Positions 15,872 through 24,819 of a stretch of DNA of 64,000 nucleotides are shown one piece after another. The DNA is taken from NCBI RefSeq assembly GCF_028736215.1, contig NZ_CP117883.1:2046001-2110000 (forward strand), given 5' to 3'. The notes beneath the pieces were generated by a model, which had not been told where the DNA came from, did not search any database, and saw nothing but the letters and a program-made list of their open reading frames with translations. Position numbers and translations under genes: made by a program. This DNA is from Mucilaginibacter sp. KACC 22773 (GTDB lineage Bacteria > Bacteroidota > Bacteroidia > Sphingobacteriales > Sphingobacteriaceae). The first letter of the stretch is position 1. Each line of letters begins with the position of its first letter.

Positions 15872-16429
15872 TTAATCAAACATGTTATCAACCGCCTGGC
15901 ACATGATATGGCCTATCAGGATATGCATTTCCTGGATACGGGCTGTGGTGTTTGATGGTACAACAATGTTTAAATCGCAATTGCCATTCATTTTACCGCC
16001 ATCCTTGCCGGATAACCCTAAAGTTTTGCAGCCATATTGCGCAGCCGTTTCAAAGGCATTTAAAATTCCCTGGCTATTGCCGCTGGTAGATATACCGATA
16101 AACAGATCGCCCGGTTTGGCATATGCCTCAACCTGGCGTGCAAATACTCTATCGTAATGATAATCATTGGCAATAGCAGTCATTGCCGAAGTATCTACCG
16201 TTAAAGCTATCCCTGGCAGGGCTTTCCGTTCTTTCACAAAGCGGCCGGTTAATTCGGCCGCAAGGTGCTGTGCGTCCGCCGCACTGCCGCCATTACCGGC
16301 AAATAATACCTTGTTGCCATTTTTTAAAGTAGTGGTCATCATTTCACAGGCTGTTTCAATATCACCCTGCAGGGTGTCAATTACCAGTTGTATCGTGTTT
16401 TGATGATCTATAAGCTCTTTTAAAACCAT
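15872..16429 (-). CDS. gmhA: D-sedoheptulose-7-phosphate isomerase
   Basis: This 185-residue SIS-domain isomerase converts sedoheptulose 7-phosphate to D-glycero-D-manno-heptose 7-phosphate, the first step to ADP-heptose. Motifs include FAGNGGSAADAQHLAAEL, GISTSGNSQGIL and the C-terminal QEMHILIGHIMC with the metal/active-site histidines. The length equals the family norm. It sits between hldA and hldC on the same strand. Confidence 0.95.
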   Translation of the reverse strand: MVLKELIDHQNTIQLVIDTLQGDIETACEMMTTTLKNGNKVLFAGNGGSAADAQHLAAELTGRFVKERKALPGIALTVDTSAMTAIANDYHYDRVFARQVEAYAKPGDLFIGISTSGNSQGILNAFETAAQYGCKTLGLSGKDGGKMNGNCDLNIVVPSNTTARIQEMHILIGHIMCQAVDNMFD

Positions 16430-16525
16430 TTTATAGTTTTGGGTTTTGTGTTGTCAGTTTGGAATTTTTTTTTGAACTCGTTTTACCTTGTTCAAAAGAA
16501 GCTTTCTGCTTTAAGCCTTCGGCTT

Positions 16526-17524
16526 TCAGCTCATTCCCATATCTTCAATAATTTCGTCGATAGTTGTTGTGGCGCTGCCTACGTGGCGTATCACTATTGC
16601 TGCCGCGTGGTTTGCTAACTCACATGCTTCTTCAACAGATAATCCGGAGGCGATAAAATAGGTCATGGTTGCCAAAACCGTATCACCGGCGCCGGTTACG
16701 TCAAACACTTCGGTGGCTTTTACAGGCAAGGCTGTGTACTCCGTTTCGCTTATTATCACCATCCCTTCTTCCGATAGAGTAACCACGATGTATTCAGAGC
16801 CCGTTTGTCCAAAAATAACTTTCGATGCCTCCTGCAGGCTTTCAGTCGAATTTATCTTTTCTACTTTAGCTGCTTCGGCCAGTTCCTTACGGTTTGGTTT
16901 GATAATAAATGCACCTTTATACTTTTCGTAATTGAGTCCCTTCGGGTCAATTACCACTTTTTTACCCTGTTTGGTAGCCTCGATGATAACTCTTTGGGTT
17001 AACGATGGCGAAAAAAGGCCTTTGTTGTAATCAGACAATATTACCATATCGGCCTGTTCAATATATTTGCCTAATTTGCCAATCAATTCATCTTCAATAG
17101 CTGCAGAAACGGTATCTGTTACCTCCCTATCCACCCGCACCAGTTGGTGACTGCCTGCCAATACCCTGGTTTTAACCGTAGTGGGGCGGCTGCTATCCTT
17201 AATAATACTGAGTGTTTGTACCCCTTCGTTAGCCAGGATATCAAATACCTGTATTGCTGCGGCATCATCTCCAATTACGCCGGCCACGGAAACGCCTGCA
17301 CCAAGGGATACCAGGTTTTGCACTACGTTACCGGCACCGCCAAGGGTGTAAGTTTCTTTTTTTACGTTCACAATGGGCACCGGAGCCTCTGGCGAAAGCC
17401 TTGTGGCTCCGCCTATTATATAATGGTCAACCATCAAATCTCCTATAACGAGTATTTTCGGTTTTACTCCTGATGATTGTATGGCGTGTACTTTATTCTT
17501 TAAGCTCATTAGTTCATTAGTCAT
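16526..17524 (-). CDS. hldA: D-glycero-beta-D-manno-heptose-7-phosphate kinase
   Basis: This ~327-332-residue PfkB-type sugar kinase corresponds to HldE domain 1. Motifs include GDLMVDHYIIG, the APVPIVNV dimer strand, LGGAGNVVQNL, VLSDYNKG, DPKGLNYEKY and the ATP-site DVTGAGDTVLA. It phosphorylates heptose 7-phosphate at C1. The ATG at 17509 (MSLKNKVHAIQ) is at least as likely as 17524: the five extra codons MTNEL come from a CATTAGT word repeat that crosses the gene start. The next pathway steps, GmhB phosphatase and HldD epimerase, are not in the window. Confidence 0.93.
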   Translation of the reverse strand: MTNELMSLKNKVHAIQSSGVKPKILVIGDLMVDHYIIGGATRLSPEAPVPIVNVKKETYTLGGAGNVVQNLVSLGAGVSVAGVIGDDAAAIQVFDILANEGVQTLSIIKDSSRPTTVKTRVLAGSHQLVRVDREVTDTVSAAIEDELIGKLGKYIEQADMVILSDYNKGLFSPSLTQRVIIEATKQGKKVVIDPKGLNYEKYKGAFIIKPNRKELAEAAKVEKINSTESLQEASKVIFGQTGSEYIVVTLSEEGMVIISETEYTALPVKATEVFDVTGAGDTVLATMTYFIASGLSVEEACELANHAAAIVIRHVGSATTTIDEIIEDMGMS

Positions 17525-17604
17525 TTCGCTGCGCTGTCATTAGTCATTCGCTTCGCTGTCATTGGTCAATTGGCTTTTACGCCTTTCACCTTTTACCTTT
17601 CGCC
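17505..17604. repeat. Word repeats (CATTAGT and GGCGAAAGGTAAAAGG) between polX and hldA
   Basis: CATTAGT(T)CATTAGTCATT...CATTAGTCATT...CATTGGTCAATTGG is a degenerate direct repeat running into the first codons of hldA. It contains two short CGCTGCGCTG / CGCTTCGCTG inserts. Next to it, 17588-17604 read in the polX direction gives GGCGAAAGGTAAAAGGT. This spans the polX stop and is identical to 25719-25735 just after the Hpt gene. I see no gene function. Confidence 0.65.
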
Positions 17605-19272
17605 TCTCTTCTTATCAAAGGCTTTTGTAATCTCTGGTAACGATAACGCGTTTAGGCACATTTCCTTATATAAGCCGCCTTTTCGGGCTGCCAAAATACC
17701 GTAATGCATATCCAGGTGGCCTTCCAGGCGGTGGGCATCCGGATTGATGGATAGCCTAACACCTTTTTCAAGGGCGTATTGGTGCCAGCGCCAGTCAAGA
17801 TCAAGTCTTAGCGGATTGGCGTTTATTTCAATTACCACATTGTTGGCGGCACAGGCGTCAATTACCTTTTTATAATCAATAGGGTAACCTTTACGGCTTA
17901 ATAGCAACCTGCCGGTAGGGTGGCCCAATATGGTGGTGTATGGATTTTCAATGGCTGTTATCAGCCTCGATGTAGCCTTGGCCTCATCCATTTTTAATAT
18001 AGAGTGCACCGATGCTACGATAAAATCGAATTTTTTCAATATCTCATCCGGGTAATCCAATGAGCCATCGTACAAAATATCCGATTCGATACCTTTAAAT
18101 ATATGAAAGCCATCCAGCTTTTTGTTCAGGTGGTCAATTTCTTCCTGTTGTTGCAGTACGCGTTCAATGGTCAGGCCTTTGGCATAAAAGGCGCTTTTAC
18201 TGTGGTCGCACATGCCCAGGTATTCCAGCTTCAGGGTATCCCGGCAGTATAAGGCCATTTCTTCAATCGTGTTTACACCATCGCTCCAGGTACTGTGATT
18301 ATGCAGGCTGCCTTTTAAATCGTGCCAGTTTATAAGCACCGGCAGTGTGTTTGTTTCGGCCTTTTCAATAAACATGGTGCCTTCGCGTAGTTCGGGCTGC
18401 ATCCAGGCCAGGCCGGCTTTGGTGTATATGAGTTCTTCAGTCTCGGGCTGTTGAAGCGGGGTGTTAATGCGGTCCAAAACGGCCTGTACATGATCGTCGG
18501 TACCGGTATTTTTAAATAGCTCTAAATAATAATCACCTTTTTCTACACAAACAATATCAACCAGTAAGCCGTTCTTCAACTCGCCCGAAATATGATTTTC
18601 ATTCTGAGCTATATTTTGCAATATGTCCGATGCTAAAAAAGCATCGTAGGCAATCTTTTGGTCAATACTGCCAATTACAATCACAATTTCGGTAATGATT
18701 TCATTTAGCCTCCTGAATTCACCGGCGAAATGCTTTAAGGCACCCGGGAAAACAGCTTTTACCATGTCCATCAGCTCGTTAGCTTCTTTTTCAACCTGGG
18801 CAAACAGGAACTTACCGTTACTGGCCATCCTGAATTCAATAGCCTTACGGATCTCTTCCTGTGTTTTCAGCCCGAAGCCTTTGGCCTCAATCAGGCGGTT
18901 TTCGTTACAGGCGTAAAAAAGTTCCCCCGTGTTTTCAATCCCCAGCTCCTTCCATATAATAGCAACTTTTTTGGGGCCGATGCCTTTAATGTGCATCATC
19001 TCTACCACGCCCTCTGGGGTTTGGGCAAGCATTTCTTCCATTTCGGCCATAGTACCGGTTTCAAAAAGCTCGATGATTTTGCCGGCTATGCTTTTGCCAA
19101 TGCCGTCAACCTTTTCCAGTTCGGCCAGTGTTTTACCGGCAATAGGGAAGGGGAGCTTATCAACCTTAAAAGCAGCATTAGCTATCGACTTAATTTTAAA
19201 AGGGTTAACCTCATGTAACTCCATGAGTTGCGATAGTAATCGAAGTTTGCGGGCTATGGGTTTGTTTTCCAT
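17593..19272 (-). CDS. PolX-like protein: HhH, degenerate polymerase domain, PHP hydrolase domain
   Basis: This is a 559-residue protein of the bacterial PolX family. Helix-hairpin-helix motifs lie near residues 45-130 (DGIGKSIAGKI, IKGIGPKKVAIIW). A polymerase-beta-like region spans about 155-300, and a C-terminal PHP domain about 325-555. The PHP metal motifs look intact (HNHSTWSDG, CDHS, GIESDIL, VASVHS, GHPTGRLL, INPDAH). In the polymerase region the expected GSxRR...GDxD carboxylates are replaced by GEFRRLNEIITEIVIVIG, and the FTGSxxHN motif is altered. Nucleotide transfer is therefore doubtful, and a phosphodiesterase/exonuclease role is more likely. I start at the ATG at 19272 (MENKPIARKL), because the upstream 63 codons look non-homologous. 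Confidence 0.88.
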   Translation of the reverse strand: MENKPIARKLRLLSQLMELHEVNPFKIKSIANAAFKVDKLPFPIAGKTLAELEKVDGIGKSIAGKIIELFETGTMAEMEEMLAQTPEGVVEMMHIKGIGPKKVAIIWKELGIENTGELFYACNENRLIEAKGFGLKTQEEIRKAIEFRMASNGKFLFAQVEKEANELMDMVKAVFPGALKHFAGEFRRLNEIITEIVIVIGSIDQKIAYDAFLASDILQNIAQNENHISGELKNGLLVDIVCVEKGDYYLELFKNTGTDDHVQAVLDRINTPLQQPETEELIYTKAGLAWMQPELREGTMFIEKAETNTLPVLINWHDLKGSLHNHSTWSDGVNTIEEMALYCRDTLKLEYLGMCDHSKSAFYAKGLTIERVLQQQEEIDHLNKKLDGFHIFKGIESDILYDGSLDYPDEILKKFDFIVASVHSILKMDEAKATSRLITAIENPYTTILGHPTGRLLLSRKGYPIDYKKVIDACAANNVVIEINANPLRLDLDWRWHQYALEKGVRLSINPDAHRLEGHLDMHYGILAARKGGLYKEMCLNALSLPEITKAFDKKRGER

Positions 19273-19400
19273 AATTAAATTGAGCGGTAAAAATACAAAA
19301 AGCCATTGTAAAGACAGTGTTGCGGGATGGTTTGTTTTGGGCATTGAATTTATAAATAAACCAATACCTGTTTTTCGGGCGGATACGGACCTATTTAAAA

Positions 19401-19408
19401 TAAATTTG
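19401..19408 (+). promoter_or_regulatory. Possible -7 box TAAATTTG before the ankyrin gene
   Basis: This is an exact TAnnTTTG match, but without a clear -33 TTG. Its predicted start near 19415 precedes both candidate start codons of the ankyrin gene. Confidence 0.35.
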
Positions 19409-19537
19409 CCTTGGAGCGATGGTTCATGAAGTATGGAAAACTTTGTAAGTTTGGGTTGCAATGAATTTGAACTAACGCCAGTCCCTCATTGCGCGATGGG
19501 ACACGACATTATTAATAGTCAGATAATTTCAGATACC

Positions 19538-20287
19538 ATGCCCGATTACAATCAAATCCTTTACGCCACCGAAGTACATTCTGTTGAAGGAATTAAGCAA
19601 TATTTCAGTGACAGAGGAAATCCAAACGAAGTTAATGGCGGCGTGCCACTTTTTACCACGATGGTAGAGATGTATTACCGCAGCCCCCAATTTAAAGATT
19701 GTATCCGGGCATTTATTGATGCCGGTTTGGAGTTTGAAGATCAGGCGCTTTTGGCCGTACTGGCGCATGATGCCGAAAAGTTAGAATCGTGTATTATTGA
19801 CGATCCACAAATAACTGTTAAAACATATGCAATACACAAAAATACCTATACACCGCTTACCGGCGCAACTTTAATGCATTACTGCGCCGAATATAATAGC
19901 CTTGCCTGCGCCCAGGTACTGTTGCAGCACGGGGCTGACTTAAACGCCAGTGCAGCCGTTGACGAATATGGTTTTGGCGGCCATACACCAATATTCCATA
20001 CTGTAAACCAAAACGGCAATAGCTCAATTGATATGCTCCACTTCCTGCTGCAAAATGGTGCCGATTTATCAATCACGGTTAAAGGACTTATTTGGGGGAA
20101 AGGGTATGAGTGGGAAACGCTGATGCCCGCCGTTAACCCGTTAAGTTACGCTATGATGGGCTTGCTGCCACAGGTTCACCGTAAAGAGGTTACGGTAATG
20201 GAAACAGTAAGTTTGTTATTGAAACATGCTTACGGGATTGATTACTTGCCAAATAATGTACCGAATGTTTATTTAAAAAGGGGATAG
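19538..20287 (+). CDS. Ankyrin-repeat protein
   Basis: This ~249-residue cytoplasmic protein has degenerate ankyrin units. The clearest are GATLMHYCAEYNSLACAQVLLQHGADLN and HTPIFHTVNQNGNSSIDMLHFLLQNGADLS (each about 33 residues). Weaker ones lie before and after. Ankyrin repeats mediate protein contacts, and the partner is unknown. I prefer the ATG at 19538 (MPDYNQILYATEV), a common opening of such proteins. An in-frame ATG at 19433 would add 35 residues and is compatible with the upstream -7 box. The gene diverges from the PolX gene and precedes the nitrilase by 59 nt. Confidence 0.8.
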   Translation: MPDYNQILYATEVHSVEGIKQYFSDRGNPNEVNGGVPLFTTMVEMYYRSPQFKDCIRAFIDAGLEFEDQALLAVLAHDAEKLESCIIDDPQITVKTYAIHKNTYTPLTGATLMHYCAEYNSLACAQVLLQHGADLNASAAVDEYGFGGHTPIFHTVNQNGNSSIDMLHFLLQNGADLSITVKGLIWGKGYEWETLMPAVNPLSYAMMGLLPQVHRKEVTVMETVSLLLKHAYGIDYLPNNVPNVYLKRG

Positions 20288-20321
20288 GCTTAAAGTATAT
20301 GGTACACATTGTTGGATTTGG

Positions 20322-20329
20322 TAATTTTG
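20322..20329 (+). promoter_or_regulatory. -7 box TAATTTTG before the nitrilase gene
   Basis: This is an exact TAnnTTTG match. The predicted start near 20336 gives an ~11-nt leader. The -33 element is not clear. Confidence 0.4.
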
Positions 20330-20346
20330 TGATATAATTTAGAAAA

Positions 20347-21135
20347 ATGAAAATTGCCATAGCTTCGCCACCAATGCCGGCATCTATTAAAGAGGGATTG
20401 CAACAGGCCGAATTTTTGATCCAGGAAGCTGCAAATCAACAGGCCGAGATCATCTGTTTTCCCGAATCCTATCTCCCGGGTTACCCTGCTGAAGAATTTG
20501 GGGTAGAAACAAGTTCGCCCGAAAAAATGCGTTTGGCTTTAGAAGAAGTAAGCGCCATGGCGGCAAAAAATTCAATAGCTATTATTATGCCCATGGATTG
20601 GTATACCATTGGCGGTGTTTTAAATGTAGCCCATGTAATATCAAAAACAGGCGAAATTTTAGGCTATCAAACCAAAAATCAGTTAGATCCATCTGAAGAT
20701 AACATCTGGATACCCGGAACGGAGCGCCATATTTTTGAAGTAAATGGTGTTAAGTTTGGTATCACCATATGTCATGAAGGTTTCCGCTACCCCGAATCTG
20801 TACGGTGGGCAGCCCGCAATGATGCTAAAATTGTATTTCATCCGCATTGCACAGGCAGCAATGTGCAGGGAGTTGAGCTTACCGAGTGGGGCAGCAAGGA
20901 TAATCCCTACTATGAAAAGGCCATTATGCTAAGGGCGATGGAAAATACCATCTATTTTGCCAGTTCGAACTACGCGTTTAAATACCCGGATTCGGCCAGC
21001 TGTATAATTGCGCCGGATGGCACATGCATAGCTCACGAAACCTACGGTAAAATCGGTGTGATTATAACCGATATTGATCCTGGTTTAGCTACAGGCCTGT
21101 TGGCCAGGAGGTTTAAGCCACAGCTCTACATTTAA
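20347..21135 (+). CDS. Carbon-nitrogen hydrolase (nitrilase superfamily)
   Basis: This 262-residue hydrolase has the Glu-Lys-Cys triad in family context: E40 in CFPESYLPG, K110 in YQTKNQL and C142 in GITICHEGFRYPE. Members hydrolyse amides or nitriles such as omega-amides or carbamoyl compounds. The C-terminal IDPGLATGLLARRFKP is typical. The substrate cannot be assigned. There is no signal peptide, so it is cytoplasmic. It has its own likely promoter and a hairpin terminator. Confidence 0.9.
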   Translation: MKIAIASPPMPASIKEGLQQAEFLIQEAANQQAEIICFPESYLPGYPAEEFGVETSSPEKMRLALEEVSAMAAKNSIAIIMPMDWYTIGGVLNVAHVISKTGEILGYQTKNQLDPSEDNIWIPGTERHIFEVNGVKFGITICHEGFRYPESVRWAARNDAKIVFHPHCTGSNVQGVELTEWGSKDNPYYEKAIMLRAMENTIYFASSNYAFKYPDSASCIIAPDGTCIAHETYGKIGVIITDIDPGLATGLLARRFKPQLYI

Positions 21136-21159
21136 GAATACTTCCAGTATACAATATAG

Positions 21160-21180
21160 CACTATTGCCAATAGTGTTTT
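21160..21180 (+). terminator. Terminator after the nitrilase gene
   Basis: CACTATTG and CAATAGTG form a perfect 8-bp inverted repeat around one base, followed by a T-run. It lies 25 nt after the stop. Confidence 0.6.
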
Positions 21181-21390
21181 CGTTGCCCCAAAATGTCTTC
21201 TGGTAATTCTACCTAAAAAAGCAGGCATTTATACGCGATGCAAAACAGGTAATAACACGTTCGCGTTTACGTGAATCTCCTGATAGATTTTTTTCGGTGC
21301 CTGCCGACTTTAGCCCTTGATTAAACAATAAAGAAATTTTGTTTCAATCAGCTAAAATTTATTTATTAAAAATCTCTAAAATCTATCCAC

Positions 21391-22323
21391 ATGAAAAAGA
21401 TCTATTTATTACAGTTACTGGCGGTTGTTGTATTGGCAATAACTTCTTGCGGTAAAGACGGAGCAGTAGGCCCAGCCGGACCTGCAGGTACACAAGGCGC
21501 AGCCGGTGCTGCTGGGGCAGTTGGCGTAACAGGTGCCGATGGAACCAAAATTTACTCGGGTACAACGGCCCCGGCCACAACGCTTGGTATCAATGGCGAT
21601 TTTTACATTAATACCGCAACCAGTGGCTTCTACGGCCCAAAAACAGCTGCCGGCTGGGGTTCGCCTTTTAGTTTAAAGGGTGCTACCGGGGCTACTGGTG
21701 CCACCGGTGCAACTGGCGCTGCCGGCGCCGACGGCTCGACCATTAAAAGCGGCAATGTTGCACCAAGTGCGGCTGTAGGTGCCAATGGCGATTATTACCT
21801 GAACACTGCCACCTACTTATTTTATGGGCCAAAAATTGGCGGCACATGGCCGGCCCCAATTAACCTGAAAGGGCCTAAAGGCGATCCCGGTACTGCAAAT
21901 GTTATTTACTCTGATTGGTTTACACCGTCATCGTATGTGAAAACAACCGTTTTTAGTACAAGCACGTTTACTTTCGACGTAGCCGAACCCAAAATAACAC
22001 AGGATATATTAGATAAAGGCGTTGTTGTGGTTTATGGCAAATTAAATGGCTACAACCCGGTAATTTGGCCAACAGACCAGGTAGCTCCATTGCCTATCGT
22101 AATTAACTACTTAAGCGGTACCACTCCCGAAATTGATACCTGGTCGGGCCTTTATAGCCTCGGGAATGTACAAATCAGCATGAAAAACAATAACAATGTG
22201 TACTCTAATATTTCAAATGCCCATAGCTACAGGTACGTAATTATACCGGGCGGGGTACACATAGCTGCTGTTAAACTTAAAAATTATAATGAATTGAAAG
22301 CGGCGTTGCATATTCAGGATTAA
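21391..22323 (+). CDS. Collagen-like repeat lipoprotein
   Basis: This 310-residue surface lipoprotein has the signal MKKIYLLQLLAVVVLAITSC with a lipobox cysteine at residue 20. Two Gly-X-Y collagen-like stretches follow (GAVGPAGPAGTQGAAGAAG; GATGATGATGATGAAGADG). Each is followed by a ~50-residue module of the form DGxxIxSGxxAP...GDxYxNTATxxFYGPK...W..P..LKG. The C-terminal ~130 residues form a beta-rich domain without recognised relatives. Such proteins occur in clusters on Sphingobacteriales surfaces. Adhesion is only a guess. The preceding gap carries no other gene. Confidence 0.85.
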   Translation: MKKIYLLQLLAVVVLAITSCGKDGAVGPAGPAGTQGAAGAAGAVGVTGADGTKIYSGTTAPATTLGINGDFYINTATSGFYGPKTAAGWGSPFSLKGATGATGATGATGAAGADGSTIKSGNVAPSAAVGANGDYYLNTATYLFYGPKIGGTWPAPINLKGPKGDPGTANVIYSDWFTPSSYVKTTVFSTSTFTFDVAEPKITQDILDKGVVVVYGKLNGYNPVIWPTDQVAPLPIVINYLSGTTPEIDTWSGLYSLGNVQISMKNNNNVYSNISNAHSYRYVIIPGGVHIAAVKLKNYNELKAALHIQD

Positions 22324-22347
22324 ATTATCCCTGTTTATCAGCTTTTT

Positions 22348-22390
22348 AAACCACCGTATGAAGATGCTTATCTTTCATATGGTGGTTTTT
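22348..22390. terminator. Bidirectional terminator between convergent genes
   Basis: AAACCACCGTATGAA pairs with TTCATATGGTGGTTT (15-bp arms, one G-T wobble, 11-nt loop) and a T-tract follows on the plus strand, an A-tract before it. It serves the collagen-like gene and probably the convergent unknown gene. Confidence 0.85.
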
Positions 22391-22405
22391 GTTCAATTAG
22401 GTCAT

Positions 22406-22894
22406 TTATATTATCCCGGTGATACACGATTTATAAATCCTGATAATCCGTTCGCCAATAGCTTTGGTATCTGTAGTTGCTGGTAGGGAAGACTTAATGA
22501 TAATATCGTTATCTGCAATTGTTTCACCCTCAATATTTATGAAAAGATTACCGGCGTTTATGCCATCGATCCCTATTTTAAAATAGAGCGTTTCAAAGGC
22601 TTTAACCGTTTTTAGCTTGCTGTGAATAAAAGCAGGCCATTCCTTAAGTTTTTGGTCGCGAAGATTTTTGTCTTGTACCTTAAAAAGATGGAAGTTCTTT
22701 ATCACTTCGTCTCCTAAAATCGTTGCATCAGTTGGGAACTTCAATACAGAACATTTTTCCTGTTCGTAGTAAATTCCCGCGTTGTTTTTATACAGTGGCG
22801 CAATAATAATTTTTTTCTCCTGTTCAGAAATATATAACGAAACGCGCTTTACGTGATTGTTATTGATAGATTTTTTGTTGAAAAAGGCTAACAT
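22406..22894 (-). CDS. Unknown 162-residue protein
   Basis: I do not recognise the family. The protein is soluble, without a signal peptide, and rich in Lys and Ile, with several beta-strand-like stretches (KKIIIAPLYKNNAGIYYE, TLYFKIGIDGINAGNLFINIEGE). The start is the ATG at 22894. It follows sppA on the same strand after a terminator, so it is probably a separate unit. Confidence 0.7.
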   Translation of the reverse strand: MLAFFNKKSINNNHVKRVSLYISEQEKKIIIAPLYKNNAGIYYEQEKCSVLKFPTDATILGDEVIKNFHLFKVQDKNLRDQKLKEWPAFIHSKLKTVKAFETLYFKIGIDGINAGNLFINIEGETIADNDIIIKSSLPATTDTKAIGERIIRIYKSCITGII

Positions 22895-22902
22895 CCAATA
22901 AA

Positions 22903-22934
22903 ATTAATAAAAAAAGCCACCCTTTCGGGCAGCT
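22903..22934 (-). terminator. Terminator of sppA
   Basis: Read on the minus strand, AGCTGCCC-GAAA-GGGTGGCT is an 8-bp stem (two G-T wobbles) with a GAAA tetraloop, followed by a T-tract. It lies about 25 nt after the sppA stop. Confidence 0.85.
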
Positions 22935-22959
22935 CTTCTTTCAAAATATAACATAAAAC

Positions 22960-24732
22960 TTACTTGATCACAATTTCATAAGGCAACCTGGCCTGTGGGC
23001 TGCGCATTATTTGGGTAAGGCCTTTTAATTGTTCGTACACGCGGTAATTATCACCTAATTCTGATTTTAGCATTTTAGTTTTCATCTGGCCGGTTACATC
23101 ACTATCCAGCTGTTTAAAAAAGCTTTTTTGCTCGGGGTAGCTTACCAGGTTATAGTTTTTAAGTTTGGCCTTTTTAGCAGCCGAAGCAATGGCATCGTTA
23201 ATATTGCCTAAGCGGTCAACCAATCCAATTTTTATAGCCTGTGCGCCGGTCCAAACGCGGCCCTGCCCAATGCTGTTGACGTAGGCTTGTGTTTTGCCAC
23301 GGCCTGCTGCAACGGCTTTGGTAAAATCATCATAACCATGGTTAACATTGTTTTGCAGTATTGCCCTTTCTTCGGGAGTTAATGGCCGGCTCACGTCGCC
23401 CAGGTCGGCATATTTTCCGGTTTTTACACCGTCAAAAGTAACGCCCAGCTTGTCATTAAACAGCTTTTGCATGTTAGGCAATACGGCAAAAATACCTATT
23501 GAGCCGGTTATGGTATTAGGTTCGGCAAATATCGAATCGGCGGCGCAACTGATATAGTAGCCACCCGAGGCGGCATAATCGCCCATCGAAACAATAATAG
23601 GTTTTACTTTTTTGGTAAGCGCAACTTCGCGCCATATCACATCAGATGCTAACGAGCTGCCGCCGGGCGAGTTAACCCGTAATACAACAGCCTTTACTTT
23701 ATTATCTAAACGTACTTTACGGATTGCTTTTGAAATTCTTTCAGATCCGATGCTGTTATCATCGCCCTGGCCGCCGGTAATGTCGCCGCTGGCATAAACA
23801 ATAGCTATGCGGTTTTTTGACGAATTATCGTCATCTGTATTACCATCGGTTTTGCTTTTGGTATACTCGTCAAGATCAACGCTGGCAATATCTTCTTTTT
23901 TGCCTTTGCCTGTACGCTGCCTAAGTTCATCTAAAAGCTCGTCCTTATATTTTAGGCCATCTATCAGCTTCAGTTTCACTGCGTCTTCGGGAAATTGAAC
24001 TCGACCGCTATTTGCATAATTAAACAACGAATCTTTATTAATGCCACGGCTTTTGCTGATGCCGGTTAAAAAATGGTCATATAATGAACCTAAATAGGAG
24101 GTAACCTGCAAACGGTTAGGCTCGCTCATTTTGGTGAGGAATAAAGGCTCAACTGCGCTTTTGTAGGTGCCTACCTTAATAATTTGTACCTCGATGCCCA
24201 GTTTATCAAGCGCGCCTTTCAGGAAAGTAACTTGCTGGCTAAAACCGGTAAACTCAAAAATGCCTTTGGGGTTCATATATACTTTATCGGCAACCGATGC
24301 CAGATAATAAAAACCCTGGGTGTAAATTTCTGAGTAGGCTATAACAAATTTACCCGATTTTTTAAAGTTGATTAACGCATTACGGATTTCTTCGGTGGTG
24401 GCCTGGCCCGATGTCATATAGCTTTCGTCTAAAAAGATACCTTTGATGTTGGGGTCGGTTTTTGCTTTTTTAATGTTGGCCAAAATATCATTTAAGCCGG
24501 TTGATTTATCGCTGTTTAACCCCAAAAAACTTAACCCGGCAAGCGGGTTGTTTGGCGTACGCTCGGTTATTGGGGTGGTAAATGCCATGTGCAATACAGA
24601 ACCGGGCTCAACTTCTACCTCTTTTTCACCGCTGGCGGCAACTATTATACCTACAATTATTAAAGCCAGTATCACTGTTGTTAATACTACCCCCAGCATG
24701 GTGGCAAAAACGAATTTGAAGAATTGTTTCAT
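22960..24732 (-). CDS. sppA: Signal peptide peptidase SppA (67-kDa type)
   Basis: This 590-residue inner-membrane serine protease degrades leftover signal peptides. One N-terminal transmembrane helix spans about residues 7-32. Two S49 domains follow. In the first, YSEIYTQGFYYLASVADKVYMNPKG carries the catalytic lysine. In the second, GDYAASGGYYISCAADSIFAEPNTITGSIGIF carries the catalytic serine in the family context. The long type, with both domains, matches E. coli SppA. It starts at the ATG at 24732 and diverges from folK. Confidence 0.95.
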   Translation of the reverse strand: MKQFFKFVFATMLGVVLTTVILALIIVGIIVAASGEKEVEVEPGSVLHMAFTTPITERTPNNPLAGLSFLGLNSDKSTGLNDILANIKKAKTDPNIKGIFLDESYMTSGQATTEEIRNALINFKKSGKFVIAYSEIYTQGFYYLASVADKVYMNPKGIFEFTGFSQQVTFLKGALDKLGIEVQIIKVGTYKSAVEPLFLTKMSEPNRLQVTSYLGSLYDHFLTGISKSRGINKDSLFNYANSGRVQFPEDAVKLKLIDGLKYKDELLDELRQRTGKGKKEDIASVDLDEYTKSKTDGNTDDDNSSKNRIAIVYASGDITGGQGDDNSIGSERISKAIRKVRLDNKVKAVVLRVNSPGGSSLASDVIWREVALTKKVKPIIVSMGDYAASGGYYISCAADSIFAEPNTITGSIGIFAVLPNMQKLFNDKLGVTFDGVKTGKYADLGDVSRPLTPEERAILQNNVNHGYDDFTKAVAAGRGKTQAYVNSIGQGRVWTGAQAIKIGLVDRLGNINDAIASAAKKAKLKNYNLVSYPEQKSFFKQLDSDVTGQMKTKMLKSELGDNYRVYEQLKGLTQIMRSPQARLPYEIVIK

Positions 24733-24819
24733 TAATGTTATAAATCTGTTTAACTATGCAAACTTAGTAATTCAATACCGTATAGTGGTAAGAGCCTGTT
24801 CTATAATATTTGTTACAAC

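Noticed and set aside
16430..16525. Gap between gmhA and hldA as a separate promoter region
   Set aside because: No TAnnTTTG box with a -33 partner is seen on the minus strand; the genes are more simply one operon.
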